NCBI GenBank assembly: GCA_950097015.1
Contig: CATNEN010000039.1
Coordinates: forward strand, 14,664,501 to 14,728,500
Direction of reading: 5' to 3'
Length of the DNA: 64,000 nucleotides
Source of the DNA: Macrostomum hystrix
Lineage: Eukaryota; Platyhelminthes; Macrostomidae
Shown: one piece after another, positions 1-11,084 of the stretch
Layout: each line of letters starts with the position of its first letter
Position numbering within the stretch: position 1 is the first letter of the stretch
Translations under genes and position numbers: made by a program
The notes under the pieces: generated by a model
What the model was told of the DNA's origin: nothing
Seen by the model: only the letters and a program-made list of their open reading frames with translations
Databases searched by the model: none

Positions 1-1150
1 GAAATGCTACCTACTTGCTACTATACTAAGTTTTGTCCATTTGTTTGTGCTTTTTTGTCTGGGTCTTTTCGTGCTTTCTTCGTTTGATAAACCTACATTA
101 TAGCTCGTTTCTGCATACAAATATAGATATTGTTTATAAAAAATAAAAAGCACACTTATTTATTACAATAATTAGTTGCAGAACAGGCGCGTGCCGTAAT
201 GCAGTGGGCTTACTACATGTAAACATTATTTTTTTGCGTTCGAAAATCTATTTAGGTTATTCTAACGTTATGATTGCCAGCTACGTTAGAACTGTCTATG
301 GCTCAAAGCCGTACCGCTTAGATACGAGATGTATATATTAACTATCAATCAATTTTTGCCATAGACACCAATTAAACAGGCTAATGCGCGCCCTTGCGTG
401 CTATCTTACATGATGAAAATTATTTTTTTTCGTTGCCTAAGAGTACACTTCTCATTTATAACAATTCAGTACATCTATACTTTTACCATGAACGAATGCT
501 TTTCTACCATAGACAATTATTTAGTTAGCTCGTCTAATAAAATAAAATACAACGCGGGGATTAAACACTAGCGAAGGCTCTGGAGATATAAAATACGATT
601 GCTTATTTAATCGTTAAAAAATTGGACTATTCTGAGCCGGGAATGTGTTGTCTATGGTAATTTTTGGTGAGATTATTTGACAAAAACCGGGATATTATAT
701 CATATAATCTCCTCGAAATAAGGAGCATTATATGGAACATTGAAGTGAACTTTGAATTCGGCTTTAACGTTTTGCCACCACTGACTGACTGGCTGCTTCG
801 TGACTGCAGTATCTTCGTGAGAAATTTATTTTTTTTGTCTATGGTCGGAATCAAATGGTCTAAACCTATATGTCCATCAATCAGATGAGATGCCCCCGAA
901 AAATAAGCAATCGAATTTCATGTATGATAAACGCCGTTTATTATTTACTTAATCCCATACCGACCTCAAAGCCATAGAATATTTTCCACTTATTCGTCCC
1001 GGAAGAATTAACGATTTATTTGAAGCTCTACGCAAGACTGGGTCAAGCCTGGGAAACATTTGCACTTGTTTCTCTGGCCTGTGGCTGCGCATTGGCCGAA
1101 AATAACAAGTTCTCCGTCGTTCTCACGGCCGCAGATAAATAAATAAACGC
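1..1150. other. AT-rich non-coding stretch with inverted TGTCTATGG motifs
   Basis: I see no supported gene here. The stretch is AT-rich and carries a short motif repeated on alternating strands: TGTCTATGGC at 293-302 with its exact reverse complement at 358-367, and TTGTCTATGGT at 648-658 and 835-845 with its reverse complement at 506-516. The spacing suggests nested short inverted-repeat elements or MITE remnants. Confidence 0.5.
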
Positions 1151-1164
1151 GAGATATCCTATCT

Positions 1165-1334
1165 TATCTTATCTTATACCCATTGCGCGGCGCATCTGAA
1201 GGCTGTTTCGTACGGCTATTCAGTCCATGGACTGGGTACGGGGAGAAGGCTCCATATCCACGCTCAATTACCCGGCAGCTAAAGCTGGATTAGCAGAATC
1301 TAAAGATGAATCGAACCCCTGACCCTCCTTGTAG
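1165..1334 (-). mobile_element. SINE-B family copy (tail part)
   Basis: Read on the minus strand this matches the 3' part of the other SINE-B copies in the window. It has a segment like TAATTGAGGGTGGGTG, the palindromic core AGTCCATGGACT, then CTTCAGATGCG, and it ends in a TCTTATC-type simple tail. The last codons of the neighbouring minus-strand gene lie immediately beside it. Confidence 0.6.
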
Positions 1335-4300
1335 CTACATGTACACGCAAATCAGTAAAATGGGCATTAAAAGCCAGCAACAGCTCGATGCCATTGTCTC
1401 AGAATTGTCAGCCGCCTCAGTCTGACGACAGTCTCGGAGCTGTAGGCTGTCCAGTATGTCCAGACTGTAATTCCTATCGACGTAGCGGCCATTGCAGTCC
1501 AACTCGTAGCGTCTTACTGAGTTTTTCAACCTGACCAGGGTGCCAAACAGCTGACCAACTGGCAGACCACACTGCTCAGCCATGGCGTTCTCAAGGCAGT
1601 CGGTGGCTCGATTCAATGCCAGTTCAAGGTCGGCCTCAGTGAATGCGGCATAGTCGGTGCAACGGATCTGCCACAGGCTGAAGAGTATTCGGCTTGCCCG
1701 ACGCTCAACTGAGTGGCATTTGGCCAAGCTGGCCGACCGCATGCAGGCCTGACTGCTACGGAAGGCTGGAAGTTCGGCGAGCTGAGTATAAACAAATTGA
1801 GTATAAACAAATTGAGGATCGACGGATTGAGAATCGGCGGATTGAGAATCGGTAAGTAGAGAATCGGTGAATTGGGAATCGGTGAATTGGGAATCGGTGA
1901 ATTCAGAATCGGTGAATTGAGAATCAGTGAATTGAGAATCGGTGAATTGAGAATCGGTGAATTGAGAATCGGTGAATTGAGAATCGGTGAATTGAGAATC
2001 GGTGAATTGAGAATCGGTGAATTGAGAATCGGTGAATTGAGAATCAGTGAATTGAGAATCGGTGAATTGAGAATCGGTGAATTGAGAATCGGTGAATTGA
2101 GAATCGGTGAATTGAGAATCAGTGAATTGAGAATCAGTGAATTGAGAATCGGTGAATTGAGAATCGGTGAATTGAGAATCGGTGAATTGAGAATCGTGAA
2201 TTCAGAATCCGTGAATTGAGAATCGGTGAATTGAGAATCGGTGAATTGAGAATCGTTGAATTGAGAATCGGTGAATTGAGAATCGGTGAATTGAGAATCG
2301 CTCACCTTCCGCGCGTGAGCAGACGAACTCCAGCTGGTGTAGTGTCACCTTCCAGTCGAACGTGGCCCGAATCAGGTTGAAGCCAGCGGGGCACGAGTCC
2401 CTGACCTCACTGGCGGCTGCTTCATAGCCTTGCAGAGCGCTTTCAGGTTAGAGTTTAAACGAGAGTGTGATTGGTTAGACTTTGATGCAAACCAAGGCTA
2501 CAAAATTTTTCAATCTTAGTATGAAGGCAGATAAAATTCTGCCTTAGAAAGACCTTATACGCCAAAAACAATTTAATTGGCCATCCCAACGGAAATCTTC
2601 ATTTCCGAAATCAACAGCTAAAACTACAAGCAGAAATCACGAACTAAGAGTCCTTGTCGAAGACAAAAGATCCAAGTCCCGAATCCCGATTCAAAACAAA
2701 TCATCAAAAATCCTTTAAAAAATCCTCAAAGAAAACAAAAAATTCCATTCATAACTAGAAATTTCTAAACCAAACTAAAAATTCCCAAATCGAAAATAAA
2801 ATCCCAATCCAATCCCAAACTAAAAATCTCAATTTTGAACTAATAATCCCGATCCCAAACTTAAAAAATAAAAATTCAGAGCTAAAAATCCTGATTCCAA
2901 ACTAAAAATCCTGATTCAGAACTAAAAATCCTGATTCGGAACTAAAAACATTAATTCAGAACTGAAAATCCTGATCCCAAACTAAAAATCCCATTCCCAA
3001 ACTATAATCCTAATTCGGAATTAAAAATCCCAGTACCAAACTAAAAATCGCGATCCAGAAAAAATTTCCCAGACTGAATCACATTTGCGTTATCTTGCTA
3101 ATTTTAGCTAATTTTGTTATCCTAAGCATTTTTCAAAGGACTCCTGAAAGAACTGAAGGATCCCCTCACCGGCAGATGCCAGACCTTCCTGTCAACCCGT
3201 CACCGGCAGCGGCTGTCGTCAGTATCGGATGGGCCGACTCGAAGCTGCCAGCGACAACGCGTTGAAATTCCTGACGAATTCGACGCAGTCGCTCTTGGAA
3301 GCCCGTTGAGCAGCCTGGCCCATAGACAAAGGCTTCGGGATGGGGGATTCGGGATTCGGTAGAATCAGAATGATTTATCTTGAGTTGCAGAGTATCAAGA
3401 CAAAAACAAAATGAGAATCGATAGTTGGTCAGGAATCGATAATGTTGGTCATGAATCGATAGTGGGTCAGTAATCAATAGTGTGGGTCAGGAATCGATAG
3501 TGTGGGTCAGGAATCGATAGTGTGGGTCAGGAATCGATAATGGGTGGGTCAGGAATCTATAGTGTGGGTCAGGAATCGATAGTGTGGGTTGAGTCACTGC
3601 TCACCGAACTGAGGCCACAGAAAGCTGTAGGTGCCGTTACAGGCTGCAAGGCCCAGCATATGAATCGCAACTGGTCGAAAGTGGTCGAGGGTTCGCGCCC
3701 TATCTCTGCAACCGGTCTGCACTAGGGCTGCCAGACAGCCTAGGTATTCGTTGCTAAGGACGCATTGGCCGGCCAGGCCTAGCCTATTGCGCAACGAGTA
3801 CATTAGACTGCATCTCTGGGCCAGGTAGCCGCTGAGCTGGCTTGAGATGCATTGCGCAGATCTCGAATAATCTGCAACATTGCGATTTTAGGAGATTTTC
3901 ACATGAAAACAAAAATCTTTAATAAATATTTAGTTTGATTTGCCACACACCCGTCTGACAAACGCCTTTGTAGTAACCAAGAAGTCTAAAAATATAATCA
4001 TTCTGCTTCTGCTTCCACCAGCTGCACTTTGACCAGATGCCACTGTTGTGATGCAGCACCGACGCCTGGCATGGTATATAGGCGCGGAGACTGCTGCGGA
4101 TTGTGCAAGGGTGGCGTTAGCAGTCGCTCAGGGAGCTGACACAGTCAGGGAGCTGACACAGTCAGGGAGCTGACACAGTCAGGGAGCTGACACAGTCAGG
4201 GAGCTGACACAGTCAGGGAGCTGACACAGTCAGGGAGCTGACACAGTCAGGGAGCTGACACAGTCAGGGAGCTGACACAGTCAGGGAGCTGACACAGTCA

Positions 4301-5570
4301 GGGAGCTGACACAGTCAGGGAGCTGACACAGTCAGGGAGCTGACACAGTCAGGGAGCTGACACAGTCAGGGAGCTGACACAGTCGACCTACCTGCAGATG
4401 GCAGGCAGTAGCTCAGCCGAGTGAAGACTCAGCTGCAGCACTGCCACCAGGCCGAATGTCTTTGACTCCTGCGAGTAGCGCAGCAGCTGGCTGTGCGGCC
4501 CGGGCTCCAGACGGCTCAGGCAGGGCTCCATGGCCAAGTCGAAATTCAGCTCCGAACACCAGTCGGTGCTGACGTCTGCTCCGGTGGTCCCTGGGAAAAT
4601 ATTTGTCCCAATTTATCCTCCGAATGTCTCAATTATCCCTATCAATAACAAAATGTCCCCGTCCGACCTAAATTATCCCCACCAGTTCCAAATTATCCCA
4701 ATCAGTCCCAAATTATCCCCCACCAGTCTTAAATTATCCCCACCTGTCCCAAATTATCCCAATCAGTCCCAAATTATCCCCACCAGTCGCAAATTATCCC
4801 CTGCAGTCCCAAATTATCCCAACCAGTACCTAATTATCCCCACCTGTCCCACATTATCCCCACCAGTCCCAATTTATCCCCACCAGTTCCTGATTATCCC
4901 CACCTGTACCTAATTATCCCCACCAGTCCCAATTTATCCCCACCAGTTCCTGATTATCCCCACCTGTACCTAATTATCCCCACCAGTCCCAATTTATCCC
5001 CACCAGTTCCTGATTATCCCCACCTGTCCCAAATTATCCCCACCAGTCCCAATTTATCCCCACCAGTTCCTAATTATCCCCACCTGTCCCAAATTATCCC
5101 AACCAGTCCCAATTTATCCCCACCAGTACCTAATTATCCCCACCAGTCGCAAATTATCCCCTACAGTCCCAAAATATCCCCACCAGTACCTAATTATCCC
5201 CACCAGTCCCTATATTTATCCCACATGCCAGACTGTCCCCAATCGTGTAGATTTTCTCACCTTTACCTAAAACTGATTATTATTAATTAATTAGTATTAA
5301 ACTAAGTATCACAATAAACTATATGATCTGTCATTACAAATTTTTCCACTTACATTTTCACTTTTCCTAATTTTACCGATGACATATACTATGTCAAGTT
5401 ATTTGCCAGTTTAAACGCATAGCAAAAAGGCGTGGTTAAAAAACCCGGAAAATTTCAAAACTATGTTACTCACCGGCTGTAGAACTGTGGCAGCTGGGAC
5501 AGTGGGAGTTGAAAATGACAATCAGCACACTGAAAAGCGATCCAAACACAGCCATTTGCTGAGTATGCAT
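1335..5570 (-). CDS. Secreted cysteine-containing protein with GPI-signal-like tail (7 exons)
   Basis: This gene was assembled by hand from seven exons: 5570-5474, 4590-4392, 4093-3951, 3871-3605, 3314-3204, 2428-2306 and 1765-1335. Every intron has GT..AG ends, all phases match, and the total of 1371 nt gives 456 residues. The protein opens with a hydrophobic signal peptide (MAVFGSLFSVLIVIF) followed by CPSC. It has cysteines spread through all exons and ends in a hydrophobic tail (WLLMPILLICVYM) after a small-residue stretch, as in GPI-anchoring signals. I do not recognise the family. The donor of exon 5 is the least certain: GTGACG at 3203 keeps phase, while a better-looking GTGAGG at 3169 would break it. 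Five of the six introns are packed with minisatellites; only the 79-bp intron 3 is free. Likely an extracellular, membrane-tethered protein; function unknown. Confidence 0.7.
1828..2298. repeat. 15-bp minisatellite in intron 6
   Basis: Tandem copies of GAATTGAGAATCGGT fill the intron between coding exons 2306-2428 and 1335-1765 of the minus-strand gene. The unit is a multiple of three, so long open frames run through it on both strands; these are repeat artefacts. Confidence 0.95.
2660..3070. repeat. Degenerate ~20-bp AT-rich repeat in intron 5
   Basis: Loose tandem copies resembling AACTAAAAATCCTGATTC occupy most of intron 5 (2429-3203). The copies are much more diverged than in the neighbouring introns, suggesting an older array. 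Confidence 0.8.
3415..3592. repeat. 20-bp minisatellite in intron 4
   Basis: About nine copies of GTGTGGGTCAGGAATCGATA lie in intron 4 (3315-3604) and end directly before the exon that starts at 3605. Confidence 0.9.
4130..4385. repeat. 17-bp minisatellite in intron 2
   Basis: Near-perfect copies of CAGTCAGGGAGCTGACA fill intron 2 (4094-4391). The homogeneity suggests recent expansion or active homogenisation. Confidence 0.95.
4640..5218. repeat. 20-bp minisatellite in intron 1
   Basis: Variants of TAATTATCCCCACCAGTCCC are repeated through most of intron 1 (4591-5473). The variation is mainly in the CCAGTCCC half (CCTGTACC, CCAGTTCC). Confidence 0.95.
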
Positions 5571-5967
5571 TTTGCTTGACCTTCCAGTTTTCAGCTTTAA
5601 ATTGGTCACTTTGGTAGGATGAGACCAAAGATTGCGGGGCCGAGATTCAAGGTCCTTACTTGCCCATTATATTGAGGTTAGCGAGTTTCGAGATAAAATT
5701 CAATAACCTTGGAATTGGAAGCCTGCCCCGCGAAATTGTTTGACCAATGATAGCTCTAGGAAGCTGGCTTGATAAGCACTGATCACATTGCAGGCTAAGC
5801 AGGCACCAAAGAACTTCCAGGGCAAGACTAATTTAAAAAAAAAACAATTTTCTAGTCTACCAATTTATTGTGCTATTGAGATTTTCAGATTACATGTCAC
5901 ACTGTATTGTTAGTAGTATGGTTGATATTAATAAACCAGCTTTTTATCCGCATGTATAATCATTTAC

Positions 5968-6390
5968 ATGCCAGCACAAACTAGAGAACCTACTCCAGAA
6001 CCTACTCCAGCACCTACTCCAGAACCTACTCCAGCACCTACTCCAGAACCTACTCCAGCACCTACTCCAGAACCTACTCCAGAACCTACTCCAGCACCTA
6101 CTCCAGCACCTACTCCAGAACCTACTCCAGAATCTACTCCAGCATCTACGTCAGAATCTACTCCAGAACCTACTCGAGCACCTACTAGAGAACCTACTCC
6201 AGAATCTACTCCCGAATCTACTCAAAAACCTACTCGAGCACCTACTCCAGCACCTACTCCAGAACCTACTCGAGCACCTACTCCAGCACCTACTCCAGAA
6301 CCTACTCGAGCAGCTACTCCAGCACCTACTCCAGAACCTACTCCAGCACCTACTCCAGAAATGTCTACTCCATCATCCATCACTACTGAA
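5968..6390 (+). CDS. Possible Pro-Thr-rich exon (uncertain)
   Basis: From ATG 5968 an open frame encodes about 120 residues of [11 protein letters not shown] repeats, then [11 protein letters not shown] perfect donor sequence (GAA|GTAAGT) follows at 6391, which would end an exon right after the array. I found no convincing downstream exon, and the second copy of the same 12-bp unit at 7.4 kb lies inside a MITE. This is therefore either a mucin-like linker exon of an unfinished gene or simply a minisatellite that happens to be open. No signal peptide is present. Confidence 0.2.
5978..6363. repeat. 12-bp CCTACTCCAGAA/GCA minisatellite
   Basis: The 12-bp unit alternates between CCAGAA and CCAGCA forms. 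It encodes Pro-Thr-Pro-Glu/Ala on the plus strand. The same unit recurs at 7378-7853. Confidence 0.95.
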
Positions 6391-6439
6391 GTAAGTACTA
6401 CACAAAATCCTAAAAAGCTGCCTCAGGACCGGATATAAT

Positions 6440-7220
6440 CCGGAAAATGCCGAGTTGAAAAGCGAAAGCAAAAAAAAGTTGGATGAATTTTATTTAGCTG
6501 CAAAGCGAGAGTAATTAGTAGACTGAAAGCAGATATGGAAAGCCACGCACACACACACACACCTGTTAAGCATATGTTGCAGAAAAGGACTGCGTCAAAG
6601 TCAGCTGTATTTTTTCTTGCTTTAATAAAAAGACGACGAAATCTTCGTGTGGTTGGATGAAATCCCGGACCATACATCCCCACAATTACCATCTCCCTTA
6701 CTCCTTTAAGTTCGGTTTTCTCCGGTATAGATAAAAAATCTATTCAACCGTCAACAGAGTTGGAGAAAATGAAGGCAGGACAAAATTGGAATGGGGGAAA
6801 TTTATCCTCTAGCCATAGTAGGCAAGCCAGTCAGTTTCACGCCCAGAATGTGCCCAGTATTTTGGCTACAGTGTCACAAGCACTCGGCTAAGCAATCAAT
6901 ATCAGCTGTTGAATAATTACGCATTAAGCATATCTTTTTAATGAATTTCATTTCAATGATAGGCCAGCTGACAATGCTGCACACATTTCTTATCTGAAAA
7001 TTACAATTACTTTCTTGTTAATTTTAGTTGAATGACCAGTGCAAAATACTGAAATTGTCATGCGACTGACAATGGCTTGAGTCGGGAAGCAATTAAGGAT
7101 ATTTGCCTAGCAACGCGCGCACTCAGTTCAGATTTGTTAACTTCGCCCGTTTAAATGCGTCAAATCAAAGTTGTCTGGACCCAAATAATTAAGGTAATGG
7201 GGCGTGACAGCTTAGTATTA
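6440..7220. other. Non-coding stretch between the two Pro-Thr arrays
   Basis: No gene or recognisable element. A short CA run (about 6546-6562) is the only simple repeat. Confidence 0.5.
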
Positions 7221-8031
7221 TTAACAGTAGAAAGACCAGGCCATATCCATCCTTGGGGAAAGATAACAGGGGTAGTTCAAATACCCACTGCCTTCTTCAT
7301 GATAGCTCCCGAACAGAATGTCCGATTTTGATCAAATTTCAACCATGTGGCTCAACATTTTCCATGAGTTACGATGAACCTACTCCAGCACCTACTCCAG
7401 CACCTACTCCAGCACCTACTCCAGCACCTACTCCAGCACCTACTCCAGCACCTACTCCAGCACCTACTCCAGCACCTACTCCAGCACCTACTCAAGCACC
7501 TACTCAAGCACCTACTCCAGCACCTACTCCAGCACCTACTCCAGCACCTACTCCAGCACCTACTCAAGCACCTACTCAAGCACCTACTCCAGCACCTACT
7601 CCAGCACCTACTCCAGCACCTACTCAAGCACCTACTCCAGAATCTACTCCAGCACCTACTCCAGCACCTACTCCAGCACCTACTCCAGCACCTACTCCAG
7701 CACCTACTCAAGCACCTACTCCAGCACCTACTCCAGCACCTACTCCAGCACCTACTCAAGCACCTACTCAAGCACCTACTCCAGAATCTACTCCAGCACC
7801 TACTCCAGCAAGTACTCCAGCACCTACTCCAGCAAGTACTACAGCACCTGAGCAAAAAAGATGCCTAAATTGGTGGTTCTTGCCAGCAGACACTCCGACG
7901 AGAATGGTTGAGTATCGCCCCGATGCCGATGTTTTATGATTGTTTCCTCGGATAAAGCGGAACATTTGAGAATATTTAGGGAGATACAGAAAAAAGTGTG
8001 CGTATTTGAAATATGCCCCTTCTACTGTTAA
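7221..8031. mobile_element. TTAA-flanked MITE (family C) carrying a minisatellite
   Basis: Both ends are TTAA next to an inverted CAGTAGAA(A/G)G terminus: TTAACAGTAGAAAG at 7221-7234 and its counterpart CTTCTACTGTTAA ending at 8031. TTAA duplication is the hallmark of piggyBac-type insertion. The non-repeat parts (7270-7377 and 7854-8015) match two other dispersed copies at 28986-29335 and 40086-40512, so this is a mobile family. There is no transposase. The centre is replaced by a 12-bp minisatellite. The superfamily assignment rests on one copy's ends and is tentative. Confidence 0.55.
7378..7853. repeat. 12-bp CCTACTCCAGCA minisatellite
   Basis: About forty copies of the same 12-bp unit as the array at 6 kb, here with CAAGCA and CCAGAA variants. 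It lies inside the family-C element. Open frames on both strands across it are shadows of the 12-bp period. Confidence 0.95.
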
Positions 8032-8685
8032 ACAATGGAGTAACTAACACTGTGTTAGCAATCCTCGTGAAAATTATCTGAGTCATAATTTTTATCGATC
8101 TGGAGTTGGATTCTCATACTAAAGAAAGTCTATCCATCATTTAGCAAGGCAACACGGAGAGAAGAGAAAAACAAGAGAAGACCTATCTGACAGGTCAATA
8201 AAAGTGTCAATTGAATTGCCGCAGCTGATCAATGCTGGAAGCCAGTGATAGATTTATGGATTTACTTTAGATTGCCGGCTAATTCTGCTTGGATCGCAAA
8301 TCTCCCGTCCAATCAGAGTGGGGTCTGTCAGAGCCAGCGGCAAGGGATAAGACAGCTCAAAAAATGGAGTGCTGCAAGGAACACGCAGAAATACACGCGG
8401 GATTGTTTCGAGTAGTTGAGCAACAGGCAGCGCGGAGGCAGTTGGGACACTTTCAGAGCTCTCGTCAATCAACCCAGTTCTGGAGAAAGAAACAGCTGCA
8501 GCAAGGTGAGAGAAAAGTACGCATGTTTCATCTCGTAGGCAATTTTCCTGGCACTTTCTAATTAGCTTCTTCTGCCACTGCACTTTGCAATCGCCTTTTG
8601 TACTCAGAATAAGAAGCTCAGCTTAGAGATGCGTTGCTTTTCTGACTCTGTGGGACTCAGTGAGTCTTTTTTTAGGGCGGGTAAG
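8032..8685. other. Non-coding stretch
   Basis: No supported gene. A minus-strand segment near 8510-8570 reads like a short Cys-containing exon (KCQENCLRDETC) between splice-like sites, but nothing joins to it. Confidence 0.4.
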
Positions 8686-8689
8686 AGAC

Positions 8690-8748
8690 ATTAGCAAGTC
8701 TGTGTACAGCTGACCGGTCCATGGACTGGGATGACCCAACGCCCTTCT
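8690..8748 (-). mobile_element. SINE-B tail fragment
   Basis: Contains GTACAGCTGACCGGTCCATGG, i.e. the reverse of the palindromic SINE-B core and the CAGCTGTAC segment next to it; truncated on both sides. A short hairpin (CGCCCTTCTTCAAG / CTTGAAGAAGGCG-like) follows. Confidence 0.45.
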
Positions 8749-8811
8749 TCAAGTCGTGAAGAAGGCGTTGTTGTAACCACTGCGCTGCAAAACACTGAGC
8801 CCCTCGGTTGT

Positions 8812-9046
8812 GGGGTCAGTGGCAGAGCGGCTAACGCGTTTGTTACTCGCAGCCGCGGAGAGAAGGCTTAGGGGTTTCTCATGCAATTTACGCCCTTGAG
8901 GGCCAACCTCCAAGGCACAGTTAGAGTGTACACTGCCGGACGATTAGAAAGTCAGGGCAGATGTACACACCTGAGTGAGCGTGTGCTCAGGAGTCAACGA
9001 AATGGGCAGAACTGCCTCCTCGCTGGTCTCGTGTCACCAAATTATT
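8812..9046 (+). mobile_element. SINE-A (tRNA-derived) copy, B box lost
   Basis: Starts with the tRNA A-box-like GTGGCAGAGCGG, continues through the family body (GAGGGCCAACCTCCAAGGCA, GTCAGGGCAGATGTACACAC) and ends near AAATTATT. The segment between A and B boxes differs from the full copy at 18.65 kb and the B box is not intact. It sits directly upstream of the GPCR gene. Confidence 0.75.
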
Positions 9047-9131
9047 AAACCTTTGCACGATGAACCAAGATCGTGTCTTTACCGTTAGTTCTCCTGGGCT
9101 TTCAAACTGTCCACCCTCGCATCGCACGCAG

Positions 9132-9142
9132 GAATCGAGCCC
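9132..9142 (+). promoter_or_regulatory. 3' splice site just before the GPCR start codon
   Basis: A pyrimidine-rich stretch ends in CGCACGCAG at 9131, 11 nt before the ATG at 9143. No upstream exon is evident, so it may accept a trans-spliced leader or a distant 5' UTR exon. Confidence 0.4.
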
Positions 9143-10153
9143 ATGGATCAGCAGCAGATTCGACTGCCCGACGAAGCCTGGCTACACGGCGTCCTTCGCG
9201 CCTCGCAGCAGAGCGGCGCCCTGCCGCAGCCGCTGGTTCTTGGCATCAGCCTGTGCCTCGGCGCCCTGGCCCTGGCCGGCATAGCTGGCAACCTCATGGT
9301 CATTGTGTTCTTCCACCGCAGCCTGCGCGACCTGCCTCAGAATGTCTACGTGATTGCCCTGGCTGCCTTGGACCTGATCGTCTGCGCTATTGTCGTTCCG
9401 TCGACTCTCTACCAGGACGTGTGGCGCGAGACCAGCTCCGACTTTGCCTGCAAAGCTTTCCACGTACTGCGCTGTACGTTGATCGTCGCGTCCGCCTTCC
9501 TGCTCTGCCTCATCGCCGTTGACCGCTTCGTCATCATCTGCTTCGTGCCGGGCATCCAGACAGGGCGCCGCAAGTCCATCCTGCTGATCTGCCTGGCTGT
9601 GGCAGCCGGCCTCTGCATCGGCTCGCCTCTTGGCCTGACCACGGGCACGCGGCACCACGTCAGGATCAACGTTGGTCCGGGCGGAAACTTTGGCCAGCCG
9701 CTGACCGTGCCGCACTGCACATCCGACTACAGCATCGTCTCTATGGCAACCCTGAAGGCCTACAAGACCGGCCTGACGGTGCTGTTTCTGCTGCTACTGT
9801 TGCTGATTGTCTTCTTTTACGCCAGCATTTTTCTGTTTGTGCGTCGGCGCCAGATTCGGTGGGCGAAGTCCCGCAGTCTTGTCCAACGGGTGCGCTGCAG
9901 CCAACGAAGCGGAGCTGCGGGCACCTCAGCAGAGTCGGCCACCGCCGCGGCGCCCGGTGTATCCGGCTCGAGTAGACGCAGTTTTTCGACAGTTTCTCGC
10001 CTCGACGACGGCGTCACGGAGGTCACATCGACATGCGGCGCCCGCGGCGGCACCGGCGTTCAGGAGACCAACATCGACGCTGTTATGGACTCCAGTGACG
10101 ACGCAGCGTTGGATGCCAACGGCGATGAAGAAGCTGATGATCAGACCCCTACT

Positions 10154-10184
<31 letters not shown>

Positions 10185-10777
10185 CAATGCTCACTCGCCG
10201 GCAACAGCAGCACCGGCTGAAGTACGCAGCGCAGTCTCACGGACGCGAAGACTCCGTTGTCAGCGGCCGTCTCGCGATGGCGCAGCGGCACCTGTCCGAA
10301 CGCACTCGCAAGAAGCCGCACATTAAAACAGCCAAGGTGCTCAGCATCATCACCTTCTTCTACCTGCTCTCCTACCTGCCATTCTTTCTGGTGTTTCACA
10401 CGCACGAAGCGAGTGGCGCCAGCGATCGGAGCGCGGGTCATCTGGTTCTGGCGTCGGGAACATTGGGAGGTTCGTCGCGACAAAATTCCAGCTCGGCGAT
10501 CAACGCTACGTCTGACGATGAGGCCGCCGCCGGCTTCGGCCGGGTGATTGTCATCGACGGCTCCGACCCGGATGGCGGCGGTGGAGGAGTGAGCTTATCT
10601 CCCGGCTGGCTGAGCAGTGTGCTCACGCAAACACTATTCTATTTCTACTTCATCAACCATGGCGTCAATCCCATAATCTACGGCTGCATGAACACCTACT
10701 TCAAGCAGCAGGTGTGCGGCTTCTGTAACTCCGTCCGGACCTCCTGCACCCGTCCAGCCACAATGGCTCTCGGCTGA
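9143..10777 (+). CDS. Class A (rhodopsin-like) G-protein-coupled receptor, intronless
   Basis: The 544-residue product has seven hydrophobic segments. TM1 carries GNLMVI (about 48-53), TM2 LAALDL with the conserved Asp, and TM3 starts after a Cys and ends in DRF, a variant of DRY. An ECL2 Cys (PHC) can pair with the TM3 Cys. TM6 has SYLP in place of CWxP, and TM7 has NPIIY. Intracellular loop 3 is about 165 residues, Ser/Ala-rich with a ten-Gln run and basic ends. The loop between TM6 and TM7 is unusually long (about 70 residues, Gly/Ser-rich with NSS and NAT sequons). TM4 lacks the usual Trp and TM5 lacks the usual Pro. It is GC-rich compared with its surroundings. Ligand class cannot be read from the sequence; a flatworm orphan or peptide receptor is plausible. 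The start is the first ATG after a 3' splice site. Confidence 0.93.
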
Positions 10778-11084
10778 GCCGTTGCCCCCATCCTCACCCT
10801 GAGATGTTTATCATTTCTCCATACTGATCTTGGCACCAAACATCACGAATATCACGAACATTCCCAATGTCACAATTTGTCCTTCCGCTATCTCGTCCGA
10901 GTTGCAAATTACTGACCTGACGATTCACAAAATTATCCTCACGAAAAAAACTGCACCTCTGAAAAACCTAAACTAAAAAAGAAAGTAATTTGAAAATGCA
11001 TATCTGCCTTTCACGCGCGTGTCGCGTGCCTGCCTTTCACTCGCGTGTCAAATCATTTCTATTCCTTCAATGCGGAATGAAGAG
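10778..11084. other. 3' flank of the GPCR gene
   Basis: AT-rich, with a small direct repeat (GCCTTTCACGCGCGTGTC / GCCTTTCACTCGCGTGTC near 11008-11050). No clear AATAAA was seen. Confidence 0.4.

Noticed and set aside
1613-2305. Long open frames on both strands over the 15-bp array
   Set aside because: The unit is a multiple of three with no stop; the region is an intron of the minus-strand gene.
3166-3203. Better-looking donor GTGAGG for exon 5 of the secreted-protein gene
   Set aside because: It leaves phase 2, which gives a stop in the next exon; GTGACG at 3203 keeps the frame.
7352-7868. Cys/Trp/Ser-rich and Leu/His-rich open frames
   Set aside because: Alternative readings of the 12-bp minisatellite; every frame is open by period alone.
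8500-8575. Cys-rich segment KCQENCLRDETC resembling a PAN/Apple motif (minus strand)
   Set aside because: Too short, no phase-compatible neighbouring exon and no other family residues.
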